From the NCBI RefSeq assembly GCF_000758545.1, contig NZ_CP009279.1, positions 3,968,001-4,032,000 of the forward strand: a stretch of 64,000 bases of DNA, in the 5' to 3' direction. Origin of the DNA: Paenibacillus sp. FSL H7-0737 (GTDB taxonomy: Bacteria; Bacillota; Bacilli; Paenibacillales; Paenibacillaceae). The notes under the pieces were generated by a model. It ran no database searches. It saw only the letters and a program-made list of their open reading frames with translations, and was not told the DNA's origin. The first letter of the stretch is position 1, and each line of letters begins with the position of its first letter. A program made the position numbers and the translations under genes. This document shows, one piece after another, positions 1 to 9,102 of this stretch.

Positions 1-74
1 TAGTTGTGTTGCGTCATTAATACAAGTAACAGGAAGCCCACCATTCGTATGATATGTATTTTTGCACAATGCAC

Positions 75-112
75 CAAAAAAACCGAGAAGCGCGATCTCA
101 CGCCTCTCGGTT
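75..112 (-). terminator. Intrinsic terminator of the SRPBCC-arsR operon
   Basis: Inverted repeat with arms AACCGAGA and TCTCGGTT, followed on the minus strand by a run of T. It lies just 3' of the ArsR gene and fits a Rho-independent terminator. Confidence 0.8.
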
Positions 113-114
113 TA

Positions 115-447
115 TCATTCATTGTTATGATCTGCTTCAACATATTCTTTAAGCGCAAACAGTTTATTAGCCCAGTATTGTTCAAAAAAGGTAAGCCAAT
201 CTTGAAGCTCCAGTAGAGGCTCTGGCTGAAGCTTGTACCGAGTCTCCCGACCGACTTTCTGACTGCTAACAAGCTGCGCATCGGACAATACTTGTAAATG
301 CTTGTTAACAGCGGTTCGGCTGATCGGGTAGCAGTCCGAGATGGACGCTATGGACATTTCCTTATTAGCAAGCAGCTTTAGCAGACTGCGGCGGGTAGGA
401 TCTGCTATCGCTTGAAATACATCATGTCCAGATTCAGCGACTGGCAT
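115..447 (-). CDS. ArsR-family winged-helix repressor
   Basis: A 110-aa protein with the ArsR-type opening (VFQAIADPTRRSLLKLLA), a recognition helix around SRTAVNKHLQVLSDAQLV, and a wing (GRETRYKL). It lacks an obvious cysteine metal site, so it belongs to the non-metal ArsR group commonly paired with SRPBCC (AHSA1-like) proteins. The ATG starts one base after the stop of the upstream SRPBCC gene, so the two are translationally coupled. A 20-bp dyad sits between the -35 and -10 of the operon and is the likely autoregulatory operator. The ligand is unknown. Confidence 0.85.
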   Translation of the reverse strand: MPVAESGHDVFQAIADPTRRSLLKLLANKEMSIASISDCYPISRTAVNKHLQVLSDAQLVSSQKVGRETRYKLQPEPLLELQDWLTFFEQYWANKLFALKEYVEADHNNE

Positions 448-448
448 C

Positions 449-871
449 TTAAGCCTCGATATAAGCAGGAAGTTTTTCTTGGACGATTTTCTCCCAGCCG
501 CCGTTCATAAAGCCACGAACGATTGGATGCGGTTGACCAAATTCAGTTACCTTTTCAGGGTCCCATCCAGAATGAATCACGGTGAACTCCGTTTTCCCAT
601 TAATCTCTTTCAATTCAAAAGCAAGATGCCAATCCTTCCCCCAATTAAAACCGACACGATTCGGTTCATCAATCTCTGTAACTTTACATGGGGAATCCCC
701 GAATTGTCCAGCATGTAGAATGAACTCATGACCTACCACTGGCTCGAATGTACTTGGCATCCACCAGGCAGCTATTCCTTCAGCAGTGGAAACAGCTTTC
801 CATACTTTTTCAATTGGCGCATTGAGTGTAATTGTTTGACGAATATCTTGTAGTGGTCCTTGAGTTTGCAT
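449..871 (-). CDS. SRPBCC (AHSA1-like) domain protein
   Basis: A 140-aa single-domain protein with the hallmarks of the AHSA1/START-like fold: APIEKVWKAVSTAEGIAAWW near the N-terminus, the central VGFNW strand and the C-terminal helix GGWEKIVQEKL. Such proteins bind small hydrophobic ligands in a helix-grip cavity; no catalytic activity can be deduced here. GGAGG lies 7 nt before the ATG. It is the first gene of an operon with arsR, behind a TTGACA/TATAAT promoter that carries a palindrome. Confidence 0.85.
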   Translation of the reverse strand: MQTQGPLQDIRQTITLNAPIEKVWKAVSTAEGIAAWWMPSTFEPVVGHEFILHAGQFGDSPCKVTEIDEPNRVGFNWGKDWHLAFELKEINGKTEFTVIHSGWDPEKVTEFGQPHPIVRGFMNGGWEKIVQEKLPAYIEA

Positions 872-921
872 AAATTTCCTCCAAAATTCATTTTAATGTA
901 ACACCTTCTGGTTTCGTTTTT

Positions 922-949
922 ATTATAACACCATTTGGTGTTATGTCAA
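922..949 (-). promoter_or_regulatory. Sigma-A promoter with ArsR operator
   Basis: On the minus strand TTGACA and TATAAT are 16 bp apart. The spacer and both hexamer edges are covered by a dyad with arms ATAACACCA/TGGTGTTAT (925-944). A degenerate second copy (GTAACACC...GGTTTC) lies at about 895-915. A repressor bound here would block RNA polymerase directly. Confidence 0.85.
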
Positions 950-989
950 TTTGCAGAAACCTAAAGAGAATAGCGGAGGAAAGCCTTAA

Positions 990-1364
990 CTAGATCCAAG
1001 TATCATTGGCTGCTGTTAATTCGGACTCAGTACCGCCAGTGTTTACTACGCTTCTAGGCTCCACCAACATGATATGGCATTCCTTTTCGGCGGAAGGCTT
1101 CATCTCGACTCCCTTTGGGAGAATAAACATCTCACCCTTGGAGATTTTAACCTGACCATCACGGAAATCAATGGTCATCTCCCCTTCGAGCGTGAAAAAT
1201 ACCTTATCGGTATCTTGATGAACATGCCATTCAAAATCCCCAGTGATCTTAATAAGTTTAAATTGATAGTCATTCATTTCACCAATGACTTTCGGAGACC
1301 AAAGGTCGTTAAATTTAGATAACTTATCGTTCAGATTAATAGCTTGATAATGGATAGTAATCAC
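990..1364 (-). CDS. Cupin-domain protein
   Basis: A 124-aa single cupin. The metal-binding motif 1 region is WHVHQDTDKVFFTLEGEM (HxH...E pattern) and motif 2 is the GEMFILPKGVEMKP segment. Proteins of this size are sugar-isomerase-like or regulatory cupins; the substrate cannot be named. The start is GTG, very close to an AAGGA sequence, so it is somewhat uncertain. The gene stands alone between the arsR operon and the siderophore-binding lipoprotein. Confidence 0.75.
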   Translation of the reverse strand: MITIHYQAINLNDKLSKFNDLWSPKVIGEMNDYQFKLIKITGDFEWHVHQDTDKVFFTLEGEMTIDFRDGQVKISKGEMFILPKGVEMKPSAEKECHIMLVEPRSVVNTGGTESELTAANDTWI

Positions 1365-1384
1365 TCCTTATTTTCCTCAACTTA

Positions 1385-2368
1385 TTAGCGCTTAAGCAAG
1401 GCGGATAATATATTTTGTAAAGCGTAATCAATAGCTAATGGTCCACCAGTAATAGCAGAATTATCCATTAAATAGACATTGCCTTCCTTTACGGCATTCA
1501 TAGCATTCCACACATTACTTTGTTTTAAGTTATTCATTAATTCCTCCTTTTTTGTAATGTCACCTATAAGGAAAATATGGTCTGCTTGAACAGTTGATAT
1601 TCCTTCAAACGAAGTAAATTCATTATTATTACCTGCATATGTATCATCCGGTGTAAGCCCCAGTCCCTTTTTTTTATCAAAAGCAAGTTTATAGACCGGA
1701 TTCCCTTCACCTAGAACATTAAAAGTTTTTCCATCCCAAGACAATATAAGCGATACTGTCTCTCTTTCCATCGACTTTAATGTTTCACGCCCATTTGTAA
1801 TATCTTTCATCATTTTATCAATTACTTTTTCCGCTTCGTCTTCTTGGCCAATAATCATGGCTACTGTACGGAGTCCATATTGCCAATCTTCATAGATGTC
1901 CTTGTATTTTAATGTAATGACTGGTGCAATTTTATCTAGTAAATCATACACTGCTTCATGATGCTCTGTTGCTAAAATAAAATCAGGATTAATAGATAGA
2001 ATTTTCTCAATGCTAGGAGACACTTTATCTCCTAATTCTTCAGCTGAATCCAGCTTTTCTTTTAAATAAGATAAAGAAGATAGATACTCTTTTTCTGTAG
2101 ATGCAACAGGTGGCTCTCCTAATGCAACTAATATTTCAGGATAAAAATACCATAGCGAAGCTATTTTTTCTGGTTTTTTCTCGATAACAATTTCTTTACC
2201 TAAGGCATCCTTAAATGTTCTTGGCCAATCAGCTGCATCTACATTAACTGCTGTTGAAGATACGCCTTCTTTAGTTGATTCTTTATTTTCAGCAGGTGTT
2301 TCAGTACAACCCGCTAGTATACCTGCTAATAATAGTATTGCGACTAGCAGTCCTCTAATCTTTTTCAT
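1385..2368 (-). CDS. Iron-siderophore ABC transporter substrate-binding lipoprotein
   Basis: A 327-aa protein beginning with a lipoprotein signal (LLLAGILAGC, lipobox Cys at about residue 21). It continues as a FecB/FhuD-type class III binding protein: KPEKIASLWYFYPEILVALG, ISPDFI-like ILSINPDFILATEHHE, and VYLMDNSAITGGPLAIDY at the C-terminus. The start at 2368 follows GGAGG by 8 nt. The permease and ATPase genes are not adjacent, so it must work with components encoded elsewhere. The upstream AraC gene and a Fur-like box point to iron control. Confidence 0.85.
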   Translation of the reverse strand: MKKIRGLLVAILLLAGILAGCTETPAENKESTKEGVSSTAVNVDAADWPRTFKDALGKEIVIEKKPEKIASLWYFYPEILVALGEPPVASTEKEYLSSLSYLKEKLDSAEELGDKVSPSIEKILSINPDFILATEHHEAVYDLLDKIAPVITLKYKDIYEDWQYGLRTVAMIIGQEDEAEKVIDKMMKDITNGRETLKSMERETVSLILSWDGKTFNVLGEGNPVYKLAFDKKKGLGLTPDDTYAGNNNEFTSFEGISTVQADHIFLIGDITKKEELMNNLKQSNVWNAMNAVKEGNVYLMDNSAITGGPLAIDYALQNILSALLKR

Positions 2369-2454
2369 ACGAAATTCCTCCAACATAATGGTTTCTTTGC
2401 TTAACCATTATTATAGTAGAGTACTTTTTAGATAAGAATGGATGCAGGTTGAAT

Positions 2455-3282
2455 TCACCATGGATTATTGATGAACTTCTCTCGATATTCGGTAGGTGAA
2501 ATGCCACATTGTTTTTTGAACACTCTACTAAAATAAAAGGGGTCAGCCATTCCAACGGTTTGCGCAATTTGTTGTACAGGCGCATCACTTGTAAATAGCA
2601 TTTCTTGCGCTATATTTATACGATATTTTAATAAATATTCTGCTGGTCCCATACCGGCATGTGTTCTAAATACGTAAGAAAGTCGATTTCGATTAACGTT
2701 ATTTTGTTCTGCAAGCGAAGCTATTGTAAGACTTTGATAATAGTTTTGATGAATATAATTAGATACCCGCTCGAATAAAGTATGTGATTCACAGCTATCT
2801 TCCCTATTAATTACACATAATAAGGCCTCATTCAGCACTTCGCGAAACAGCATTTCAGTCTGAAACATCGAAATGCCTCCACGCTGATTATACACATGCC
2901 AAAGACGCATAATTAATTCAATAAGACGAGGAGATTGACCTGTTAATAATTCAAAATGCTGATGAGAAAAGCTTGACTCTTTTAGTTCTGAGTTACATAT
3001 CCGATATTGAACAAGAATATATTCCCAATTGGTTCTACCTAACATTTTTTGATCTAGTTTCATTTTTGCACCCCCATGCACAACTTTTCCAGGCGAAAAG
3101 ATATAAGGCGTGCCATTAAATTTAAATTTAATCTTTCCTGTAAGTGGAAACACAAATCCAGGAAAAGAATCTGTATAGTCAGCGTACGGCACACCTGAAT
3201 TTTCAGCATATCGATATACTCCTTCTACTTGAAAAGGAGTGTGTGCAAAATGCTCTGCTAACTGATTAACGTCTATCTTCAC
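2455..3282 (-). CDS. AraC-family transcriptional regulator (iron-uptake associated)
   Basis: A 275-aa regulator. The N-terminal half is a cupin-like sensing domain (GFVFPLTGKIKFKF). The C-terminal half has two helix-turn-helices: SLTIASLAEQNNVNRNRLSYVF and APVQQIAQTVGMADPFYFSRVF, ending in GISPTEYRE. It starts at GTG with GAGGT upstream. Its place directly upstream of a siderophore-binding protein resembles Btr/YbbB-type regulators that activate uptake genes when siderophore is present. Induction by siderophore is inferred. Confidence 0.85.
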   Translation of the reverse strand: MKIDVNQLAEHFAHTPFQVEGVYRYAENSGVPYADYTDSFPGFVFPLTGKIKFKFNGTPYIFSPGKVVHGGAKMKLDQKMLGRTNWEYILVQYRICNSELKESSFSHQHFELLTGQSPRLIELIMRLWHVYNQRGGISMFQTEMLFREVLNEALLCVINREDSCESHTLFERVSNYIHQNYYQSLTIASLAEQNNVNRNRLSYVFRTHAGMGPAEYLLKYRINIAQEMLFTSDAPVQQIAQTVGMADPFYFSRVFKKQCGISPTEYREKFINNPW

Positions 3283-3412
3283 AATGCATACCTCATTTCA
3301 ATAGTAGTCTCTTCTATGGATAATCATCAACAAAACTCAATCATAGTGCACCAGCTCAGAGGCATTGGCGTCAGTAAGGTGAGCATAAGGATTCACGCCT
3401 GTTTACACATTA

Positions 3413-3434
3413 ATAATAATGATTATCATTGTCA
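3413..3434. promoter_or_regulatory. Fur-like box
   Basis: The sequence around AATGATTATCATTGTC matches the Fur consensus GATAATGATAATCATTATC closely. It lies about 130 bp upstream of the AraC gene start, fitting iron-responsive repression of the araC and lipoprotein genes. Confidence 0.75.
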
Positions 3435-3493
3435 ATCAATATAGATAATAAAAATGTCGCAACTGGTTAATGCTCAAGCCATCAGGTATCCAT

Positions 3494-3520
3494 AAAAAAA
3501 ACGCTTGGAATCCCAAGCGT
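3494..3520 (-). terminator. Intrinsic terminator of the merR gene
   Basis: A short perfect hairpin (ACGCTTGGGATTCCAAGCGT on the minus strand) followed by seven T. It lies 3' of the MerR-family gene. Confidence 0.85.
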
Positions 3521-3565
3521 GTCAGTTTGTAAGCCAATTTTAAAGTCAATCCAATGCTCTAAACC

Positions 3566-4384
3566 TCAAAAGGTTTGGATCGCAATTTGAATAACATACT
3601 TATCCGGATCCCCTACAGCTAAATAACTAAGCAATTCATACTCATAAGCGTTTCCGGTTATGTGTAAATCATTTTCAGCAATATAAGACTTTAGCTTCTC
3701 ATAGGACGCAGGTAAGGTTTCATAAGATCCCTTGTGATTCATGATCAAATATTTACCCTTTGGCTTGATATAAAGTAATTCACCGTTATGCTTTTCATTG
3801 ATTTTATTACAATAATAATCCGGGTCATAGTCGCCTACTTCCAAACTGCTTTTACAAATAATCGAACCTATCGGAAAGTCATATTCAAGATGATGTTCAT
3901 CGCAATAATCGAAGATTCGATATACTTTTCGAACATGATCCTTCTCACCCTTCTCCTTCGAGAGTCTAACCGCAATAAAATACTCTTCATCACATTCCTC
4001 GACCCAGGGTTCTCCACAATTAACATGGAGCGCACGATTCGTATTATCTATAGCCCCTTGTAAAAGCCTCTGCATTCGCTCTAACTTTTTTTGTTCATCA
4101 ACCAACTGCAGCTGTTTTTGCTTAAGCATGGATAAAAAATGCAATGTGTTTTGATCTTGTATATATTCTTTGATCTCATTCAACGGCGTTCCTGTCCCTT
4201 TTAGTACGGCAATAATATCGAAGGTATAAAACTGCTTATAGGAATAATAACGATATCCGTTTTCCTTCACGATCTCCGGTTTTAATATACCAATGTCATC
4301 ATAATGGAATAACGTATGCTTTGTTACCCCACATACCTTTGCGAACTCGCTCGTCGTAAAGTATTGATCATAATCAATAGACAT
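3566..4384 (-). CDS. MerR-family regulator with effector-binding domain
   Basis: A 272-aa protein. The MerR winged HTH is at residues about 10-75 ([32 protein letters not shown]). A coiled-coil helix rich in K/Q/E follows (about 85-110). The C-terminal 150 aa resemble a GyrI-like/BmrR effector domain ([19 protein letters not shown]). It is divergent from an MFS efflux gene across about 115 bp containing a palindrome. The arrangement fits a drug-sensing activator of the pump. Confidence 0.85.
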   Translation of the reverse strand: MSIDYDQYFTTSEFAKVCGVTKHTLFHYDDIGILKPEIVKENGYRYYSYKQFYTFDIIAVLKGTGTPLNEIKEYIQDQNTLHFLSMLKQKQLQLVDEQKKLERMQRLLQGAIDNTNRALHVNCGEPWVEECDEEYFIAVRLSKEKGEKDHVRKVYRIFDYCDEHHLEYDFPIGSIICKSSLEVGDYDPDYYCNKINEKHNGELLYIKPKGKYLIMNHKGSYETLPASYEKLKSYIAENDLHITGNAYEYELLSYLAVGDPDKYVIQIAIQTF

Positions 4385-4446
4385 TCAAATCACTCCTCTT
4401 GACTATCGGGTTACCCTATACCTCAAAGTACAATAACGGAACACCA

Positions 4447-4463
4447 TTACCTTGTCAAGGTAA
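4447..4463. promoter_or_regulatory. Palindromic operator between merR and the efflux gene
   Basis: Dyad with arms TTACCTTG/CAAGGTAA around one central T, in the divergent merR-MFS intergenic region. A second GTTACCCTATACC element lies near 4410. MerR regulators bind such dyads inside long-spacer promoters. Confidence 0.6.
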
Positions 4464-4498
4464 CGTTATTAGCTACTATCATCTTAGGAGGATTACCT

Positions 4499-6007
4499 AT
4501 GTTTTCATCAAATCTATCTAAATTTCAACGCTGGATCGTGCTGGCGATTGTGTCCAGCGCACTCTTTATGATCGTCATCGACATGACCGTACTTTATTCG
4601 GTTCTACCACGACTTACGCATGATCTTGCTGCTTCTGCATCGGAAAAACTATGGATCGTAAATATTTATCCACTTGTAATGGCAGGATTATTACTCGGTC
4701 TTGGCACACTAGGCGATCGTCTTGGGCATAAAAAACTCTTCGTTATGGGACTTACTATCTTTGGGTTGGCTTCACTAATCGCCGCCTACGCGCCGACACC
4801 TCTCGTGCTTATTGCTGCGCGTACCCTACTAGCTATTGGTGCAGCCATGATGATGCCCGCAACACTCTCCATTATTCGAACTACCTTTTCGGATGAGCGT
4901 GAGCGTTCACTAGCCGTAGGTATTTGGGCATCTGTCTCCTCTGTGGGAGCAGGAATGGGTCCACTCGTTGGTGGTTTTTTACTGGAACATTTCTGGTGGG
5001 GATCGGTGTTCCTCATCAATATTCCTATAGTTATTCTTGCACTGATCTTGGCCATCTTACTAATCCCAAACCTTAAAGGGAATAAGAATAAGAAATGGGA
5101 TTTCATTGGTTCTGTTCAAATTATGATTGGTCTGGTTGCCCTTGTTTATGCAGTTAAGGAGATCAGCAGACGTGAAGGTTCAATTTCCATCGCTGTGTTA
5201 TCTGCCGTGATTGGTGTCGTAGCTATGATCATATTTATGCGCCATCAACGTAAGAGCCAGAATCCATTAATAGATTTTGCACTATTTAGAGACTCCCACT
5301 TTACTACTGGAGTGGCTACAGCTCTATTGTCTTGTTTTGCACTTATTGGAATGGAATTGATCGTGACTCAACGGCTCCAGCTTGTTCTTGGATATACACC
5401 GTTGGAAGCAGGCTTGTACGTTGTATTCACTTCGATAGCGTCCTTCATCTCAGGGATACTCATCGGACTTGTGTTGCATCGAGTGGACAAAGTAAAAGTA
5501 CAGTGGGTCTGTCTGTTAGTGTCAGGTATAGGAATGGGCACCCTTCTACTCTTCCATGATGGAAATATATTGTTACAATTCGCAGCCTTAATGATTCTGG
5601 GTGCAGGTCTTGGGGGAGCCATGACTGCCGCCTCAAATTCAATCATGCTAAATGTCCCCGTCGAAAAAGCTGGCATGGCCGCATCTATAGAGGAAGTATC
5701 GTTCGAACTCGGCAGCGCCCTAAGTATTACACTTCTGGGCAGTCTTTCGTCATTCATCTATACAGCATCATTAGTTCTCCCTGATGAACTAACAGTCCCG
5801 CCGATCGTTCGCGACAGCCTTGACGAGGCTCTTCTAGCCGCAGAAAATATGCCTACTGCTGCTGGATCCGCGCTCGTTGAAGCCGCACAATCAGCTTTTG
5901 ATAAGTCTTTTATTGTTGTCCTTGCCACTGCCACAATCCTTCTGTTAGCTTCTGCGTTTATTATCCGTGCTGCGTCAAAACGTAAATCCTCAATCATAGA
6001 ACACTAA
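4499..6007 (+). CDS. DHA2-family (14-TMS) MFS drug efflux transporter
   Basis: A 502-aa membrane protein with the EmrB/QacA subfamily pattern: an early membrane-embedded Asp (MIVIDMTVLYSVLPRL), motif A (LGTLGDRLGHKKLFVMGL) and motif C (GPLVGGFLLEHFWWGSVFLINIP). Its length fits 14 TM helices. AGGAGGA precedes the ATG. The divergent MerR-type regulator with an effector domain suggests inducible multidrug or quaternary-ammonium efflux; the substrate is not identifiable. Confidence 0.9.
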   Translation: MFSSNLSKFQRWIVLAIVSSALFMIVIDMTVLYSVLPRLTHDLAASASEKLWIVNIYPLVMAGLLLGLGTLGDRLGHKKLFVMGLTIFGLASLIAAYAPTPLVLIAARTLLAIGAAMMMPATLSIIRTTFSDERERSLAVGIWASVSSVGAGMGPLVGGFLLEHFWWGSVFLINIPIVILALILAILLIPNLKGNKNKKWDFIGSVQIMIGLVALVYAVKEISRREGSISIAVLSAVIGVVAMIIFMRHQRKSQNPLIDFALFRDSHFTTGVATALLSCFALIGMELIVTQRLQLVLGYTPLEAGLYVVFTSIASFISGILIGLVLHRVDKVKVQWVCLLVSGIGMGTLLLFHDGNILLQFAALMILGAGLGGAMTAASNSIMLNVPVEKAGMAASIEEVSFELGSALSITLLGSLSSFIYTASLVLPDELTVPPIVRDSLDEALLAAENMPTAAGSALVEAAQSAFDKSFIVVLATATILLLASAFIIRAASKRKSSIIEH

Positions 6008-6042
6008 TATTAGAAAAGATGAAGCTACTGCTTCACCAAACA

Positions 6043-6084
6043 AGGGTGTCTCAACAGCTATGCGATAGCTAGCTGGGACACCCT
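6043..6084 (+). terminator. Terminator of the MFS gene
   Basis: A long hairpin with arms AGGGTGTC/GACACCCT and inner pairing lies 35 bp after the stop. The trailing T content is modest, so termination strength is uncertain. It may serve both converging genes. Confidence 0.6.
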
Positions 6085-6103
6085 CGTTTATACCAAGCCT
6101 ATA

Positions 6104-6724
6104 TTATGTTCCTTTTCGTTTCCTTGATGAATACTTCCTCACCCACACTGCCAATTCTAACCTGTGCGTATACACAAGGATCACAAAACTTCCAAACCAT
6201 ACCCACAAGATAGGAGCAGACCATTTACTAATGTACAAAAAAACGGAAAGAAGCAGCATTCCGCTAACCACTTGCACACCATCCGATACAGGTGAATTTC
6301 CTCTGCTTTTGAACCAACTGCTGAGCATTTTCAGCACTGCTAAAATGACTGCTAGCGCTAAAGAAACTTTGAATCCTGTCAATGCACTCCATACCCCAAA
6401 GGTTACGGCAATTGCCTTCCCACCTTTTCCTTTAAGAAAGGGAGAGAAGGCATGACCCGCAATGGGAGCTAAGGCTAACGGAATAATGAAATACCCCTGA
6501 CTATAATGACTTCCCATTACCCATAGAAGAGGTAGATACCCTTTTAAAAAATCCAATATAATCCCCAAGATGCCGAATTTATAGCCTGACGACTTCCATA
6601 GATTCAAAGCCCCTGGATTACCGTCACCAATGTTTTTCAGGTTCTTTTTACGCGCTAGACCAAGCCAATAGGAAAACATAAGAGATCCCGACAAAAATAA
6701 ACCCGCGACCCACAATATGATCAT
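6104..6724 (-). CDS. plsY: PlsY-like acyl-phosphate:glycerol-3-phosphate acyltransferase
   Basis: A 206-aa polytopic membrane protein with the three PlsY motifs: GSLMFSYWLG near the N-terminus, the glycine-rich GDGNPGALN, and GHAFSPFLKGKGGKAIA. PlsY makes lysophosphatidate from acyl-phosphate and G3P. The match diverges at places (LN instead of TN), so this is probably a paralogue rather than the housekeeping enzyme. Its ATG overlaps the stop of a membrane glycosyltransferase, suggesting a dedicated lipid or glycolipid operon. Confidence 0.8.
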   Translation of the reverse strand: MIILWVAGLFLSGSLMFSYWLGLARKKNLKNIGDGNPGALNLWKSSGYKFGILGIILDFLKGYLPLLWVMGSHYSQGYFIIPLALAPIAGHAFSPFLKGKGGKAIAVTFGVWSALTGFKVSLALAVILAVLKMLSSWFKSRGNSPVSDGVQVVSGMLLLSVFLYISKWSAPILWVWFGSFVILVYTHRLELAVWVRKYSSRKRKGT

Positions 6725-7815
6725 TAGTCCCTATGGCCTCCCACCTGGATATGCCTTCCTTTCCAGCTTACATGCCTCAGAAAAACAACCTGATAAATCG
6801 AATACAGCATGATCAAGATAAAGAAAACAGTTGCTACCACGTGAAATACAGGAATAACGATGCCAAATACACCTACATATTTTATAAAATAAAAGAGCTG
6901 GAACATATAAAGGAGATAACCGATCAATAAAGGCATAAACCATGAGGTATTCGCAAAAATAAACACGGTTTCTGAGATGATGAGTCCGATCACCCAAAGC
7001 GCGATTGGAATAATTGTCCGCGGACTTATCGTTGAAGTGCTTAAGACAGCCCCTTTACTGAACCCTTCAATTTCACTTTTGATTCCCTTCGGATACATGC
7101 GAAACGATACTAAGCCATACCCGATATAATTGGTGATCGGAACACCTGCCGCAATAAATTTTTCTCCTAAAGACAAATCATCCAGCACTTCAGATCTAAT
7201 GCTTTGATGGCCATTAACTTTTTCATAATCCTGCCTTAATGCTAGAATACACGAGCCGTACAGCCCTTTTTTGGCGTTATTCCTTTCAAAAACTGAGGTG
7301 AACGTGAAGATCCCCAGCATATTCATGATTAGGGCGAGCCTCTCAAACAGCTTTTCTGTATGATGAAAAGGAACTACCGAAATGACGCCTTTCGATAGCT
7401 CCCTTGCTTTTAATAATGAAGCCAAGGCGTTAGGCTTTAATCGGATATCCGCATCCAAAAAAGCAAAAATATCACCCGAGGCCTGTAAATATCCATTCCA
7501 TACTGCCCAGCTCTTACCCGTCCACCCCTCAGGGAGACTGCTGTTCACAATAACCTTAACCCCATAGCTTTCGGCAATTTCTTTGGTCCGATCCTCTGAG
7601 AAGTCATCCACCACAATAATTTCATAGGGTGTAAGGGTCTGAGACTGAAGTGAATCGAGCAGATAACGCAAATTATATTCTTCATTCCTTGCAGGAATGA
7701 TAATGGACAATTTCTCCGGTCCTTGATTAGGCTCGTGATAAGTGCTCAAGGTATTTTTTCTGAACAAAATAAAACCGGAGAGACATCCAACGCCTATAAC
7801 CATTAACAACCACAT
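6724..7815 (-). CDS. Membrane-anchored family 2 glycosyltransferase
   Basis: A 363-aa protein with an N-terminal TM helix, then a GT-A domain: LSIIIPARNEEYNLRYLLDS, the nucleotide Asp in IIVVDDFSEDRTKEI, the metal motif FLDADIRL, and VLDDLSLGEKF. Three or four C-terminal TM helices follow (from about residue 265). This layout resembles CrtQ-type glycosyltransferases acting on lipids or carotenoids. It overlaps plsY and is co-transcribed with it, so a lipid acceptor is likely, but the product is not known. Confidence 0.8.
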   Translation of the reverse strand: MWLLMVIGVGCLSGFILFRKNTLSTYHEPNQGPEKLSIIIPARNEEYNLRYLLDSLQSQTLTPYEIIVVDDFSEDRTKEIAESYGVKVIVNSSLPEGWTGKSWAVWNGYLQASGDIFAFLDADIRLKPNALASLLKARELSKGVISVVPFHHTEKLFERLALIMNMLGIFTFTSVFERNNAKKGLYGSCILALRQDYEKVNGHQSIRSEVLDDLSLGEKFIAAGVPITNYIGYGLVSFRMYPKGIKSEIEGFSKGAVLSTSTISPRTIIPIALWVIGLIISETVFIFANTSWFMPLLIGYLLYMFQLFYFIKYVGVFGIVIPVFHVVATVFFILIMLYSIYQVVFLRHVSWKGRHIQVGGHRD

Positions 7816-7880
7816 TACGGTTCCCCCCCTTCTACATCTATATATATGAGGGGTTAGTCCGTAATATATTCATTTCAAAT

Positions 7881-9083
7881 TTAACCTACATTTACTTTAG
7901 CTGAGTATTTATTAAGCTTTTCTGTACATAAAAGCATGACGATAGCGAAAAAAACGATCATCGCAGGAAAAATACCCAATGTAAAATTCGAGGCCAGTAA
8001 ACCGATAAATGGCGGTACCAGCGTGGTACCAGTATAAGCTGTTGCCATCTGAAAGCCCATAATTGACTGAGCATGCTTCTTCCCGAATCGTACAGGGGTT
8101 TCATGTAGCATACATGGGAAAATAGGGGCTAAACCCAGACCGATAATCATAAACCCTACCAGCGAAACTATCGTTGGAAGCGGTAATACTAAGAGCACTG
8201 TACCGATTAAAGCAATGAGCTGGCCATATCGTATTAGCTGTTTATTACTCATTCTAAACGTAATGAAGCCCGTCACCATTCTGCCAAAGGTAATCCCTAG
8301 ATAAAATACCGATACCCATGTCGCTGCAGTGGATGCAGGGATGTCTTTGATATTTACTAGAAAGCTGCTCCCCCATAACCCCATACTCGTTTCGATGGCA
8401 GAATAAAATAAGAAGGTTAACATCGCAAGCTTAACCCCTCTTAGCTTCCAAGGTTTTGTGTTCTCAGCAGCTTGCTCTAGCTCCGGATGATTGAGCTCAT
8501 GTTCGCTATCAGCGTTCAGGTTGCTATTGTTTCCAGCCACTCTATCCCATAAAGGCAGCGTAACGAAGAGAATTACAACTAAGCTCAATTGAATATAAGC
8601 AACCGTAAGATAACCTTCTCGCCAAAGACCTTCACCAGAGATAAAAGAACCCATAATAATCGGACCCAGCGTCGCGCCCACTCCCCAGAAACAATGTAAC
8701 CAGCTCATATGATGGGCTTTATAGTGCGTAGCAACATAACTGTTTAATCCGGCATCTACAGATCCCGCACCTAAACCGAGTGGAATCGCAGCAACAATTA
8801 GCCATACTAACGAAGGTGACCATGCAAAACCAAATAAAGCTACAGCCGTCATAATACAGCTTACAAGGGTCACTTTCCCCGTACCAAAACGTTTAAGGAT
8901 TGTACCACTCATCAAACTGGAGACAATTGTGCCTACTGCAATAACCATCGAAAGGATACCAGCAGTACCTAATGAGGCATTTAGATCTAATCTCATTACC
9001 GGCCATGCGGATCCAAGCAATGAATCTGGTAGTCCTAAACTAATAAATGCTAAATAAATAATAATAAGAAAAAAAGTAGCCAT
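7881..9083 (-). CDS. MFS sugar-type permease
   Basis: A 400-aa, 12-TM transporter. The N-terminal half has GLPDSLLGSAWPVMR and a loop rich in small residues (GAGSVDAGLNSYVATHY), typical of the fucose permease/FucP-like branch. A hydrophilic central loop spans about 195-215. It lies 20 bp after a ROK regulator and is probably in one operon with it. Substrate is probably a monosaccharide, by context only. Confidence 0.8.
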   Translation of the reverse strand: MATFFLIIIYLAFISLGLPDSLLGSAWPVMRLDLNASLGTAGILSMVIAVGTIVSSLMSGTILKRFGTGKVTLVSCIMTAVALFGFAWSPSLVWLIVAAIPLGLGAGSVDAGLNSYVATHYKAHHMSWLHCFWGVGATLGPIIMGSFISGEGLWREGYLTVAYIQLSLVVILFVTLPLWDRVAGNNSNLNADSEHELNHPELEQAAENTKPWKLRGVKLAMLTFLFYSAIETSMGLWGSSFLVNIKDIPASTAATWVSVFYLGITFGRMVTGFITFRMSNKQLIRYGQLIALIGTVLLVLPLPTIVSLVGFMIIGLGLAPIFPCMLHETPVRFGKKHAQSIMGFQMATAYTGTTLVPPFIGLLASNFTLGIFPAMIVFFAIVMLLCTEKLNKYSAKVNVG

Positions 9084-9102
9084 CGTTATCTCCTTAAGGG
9101 TT

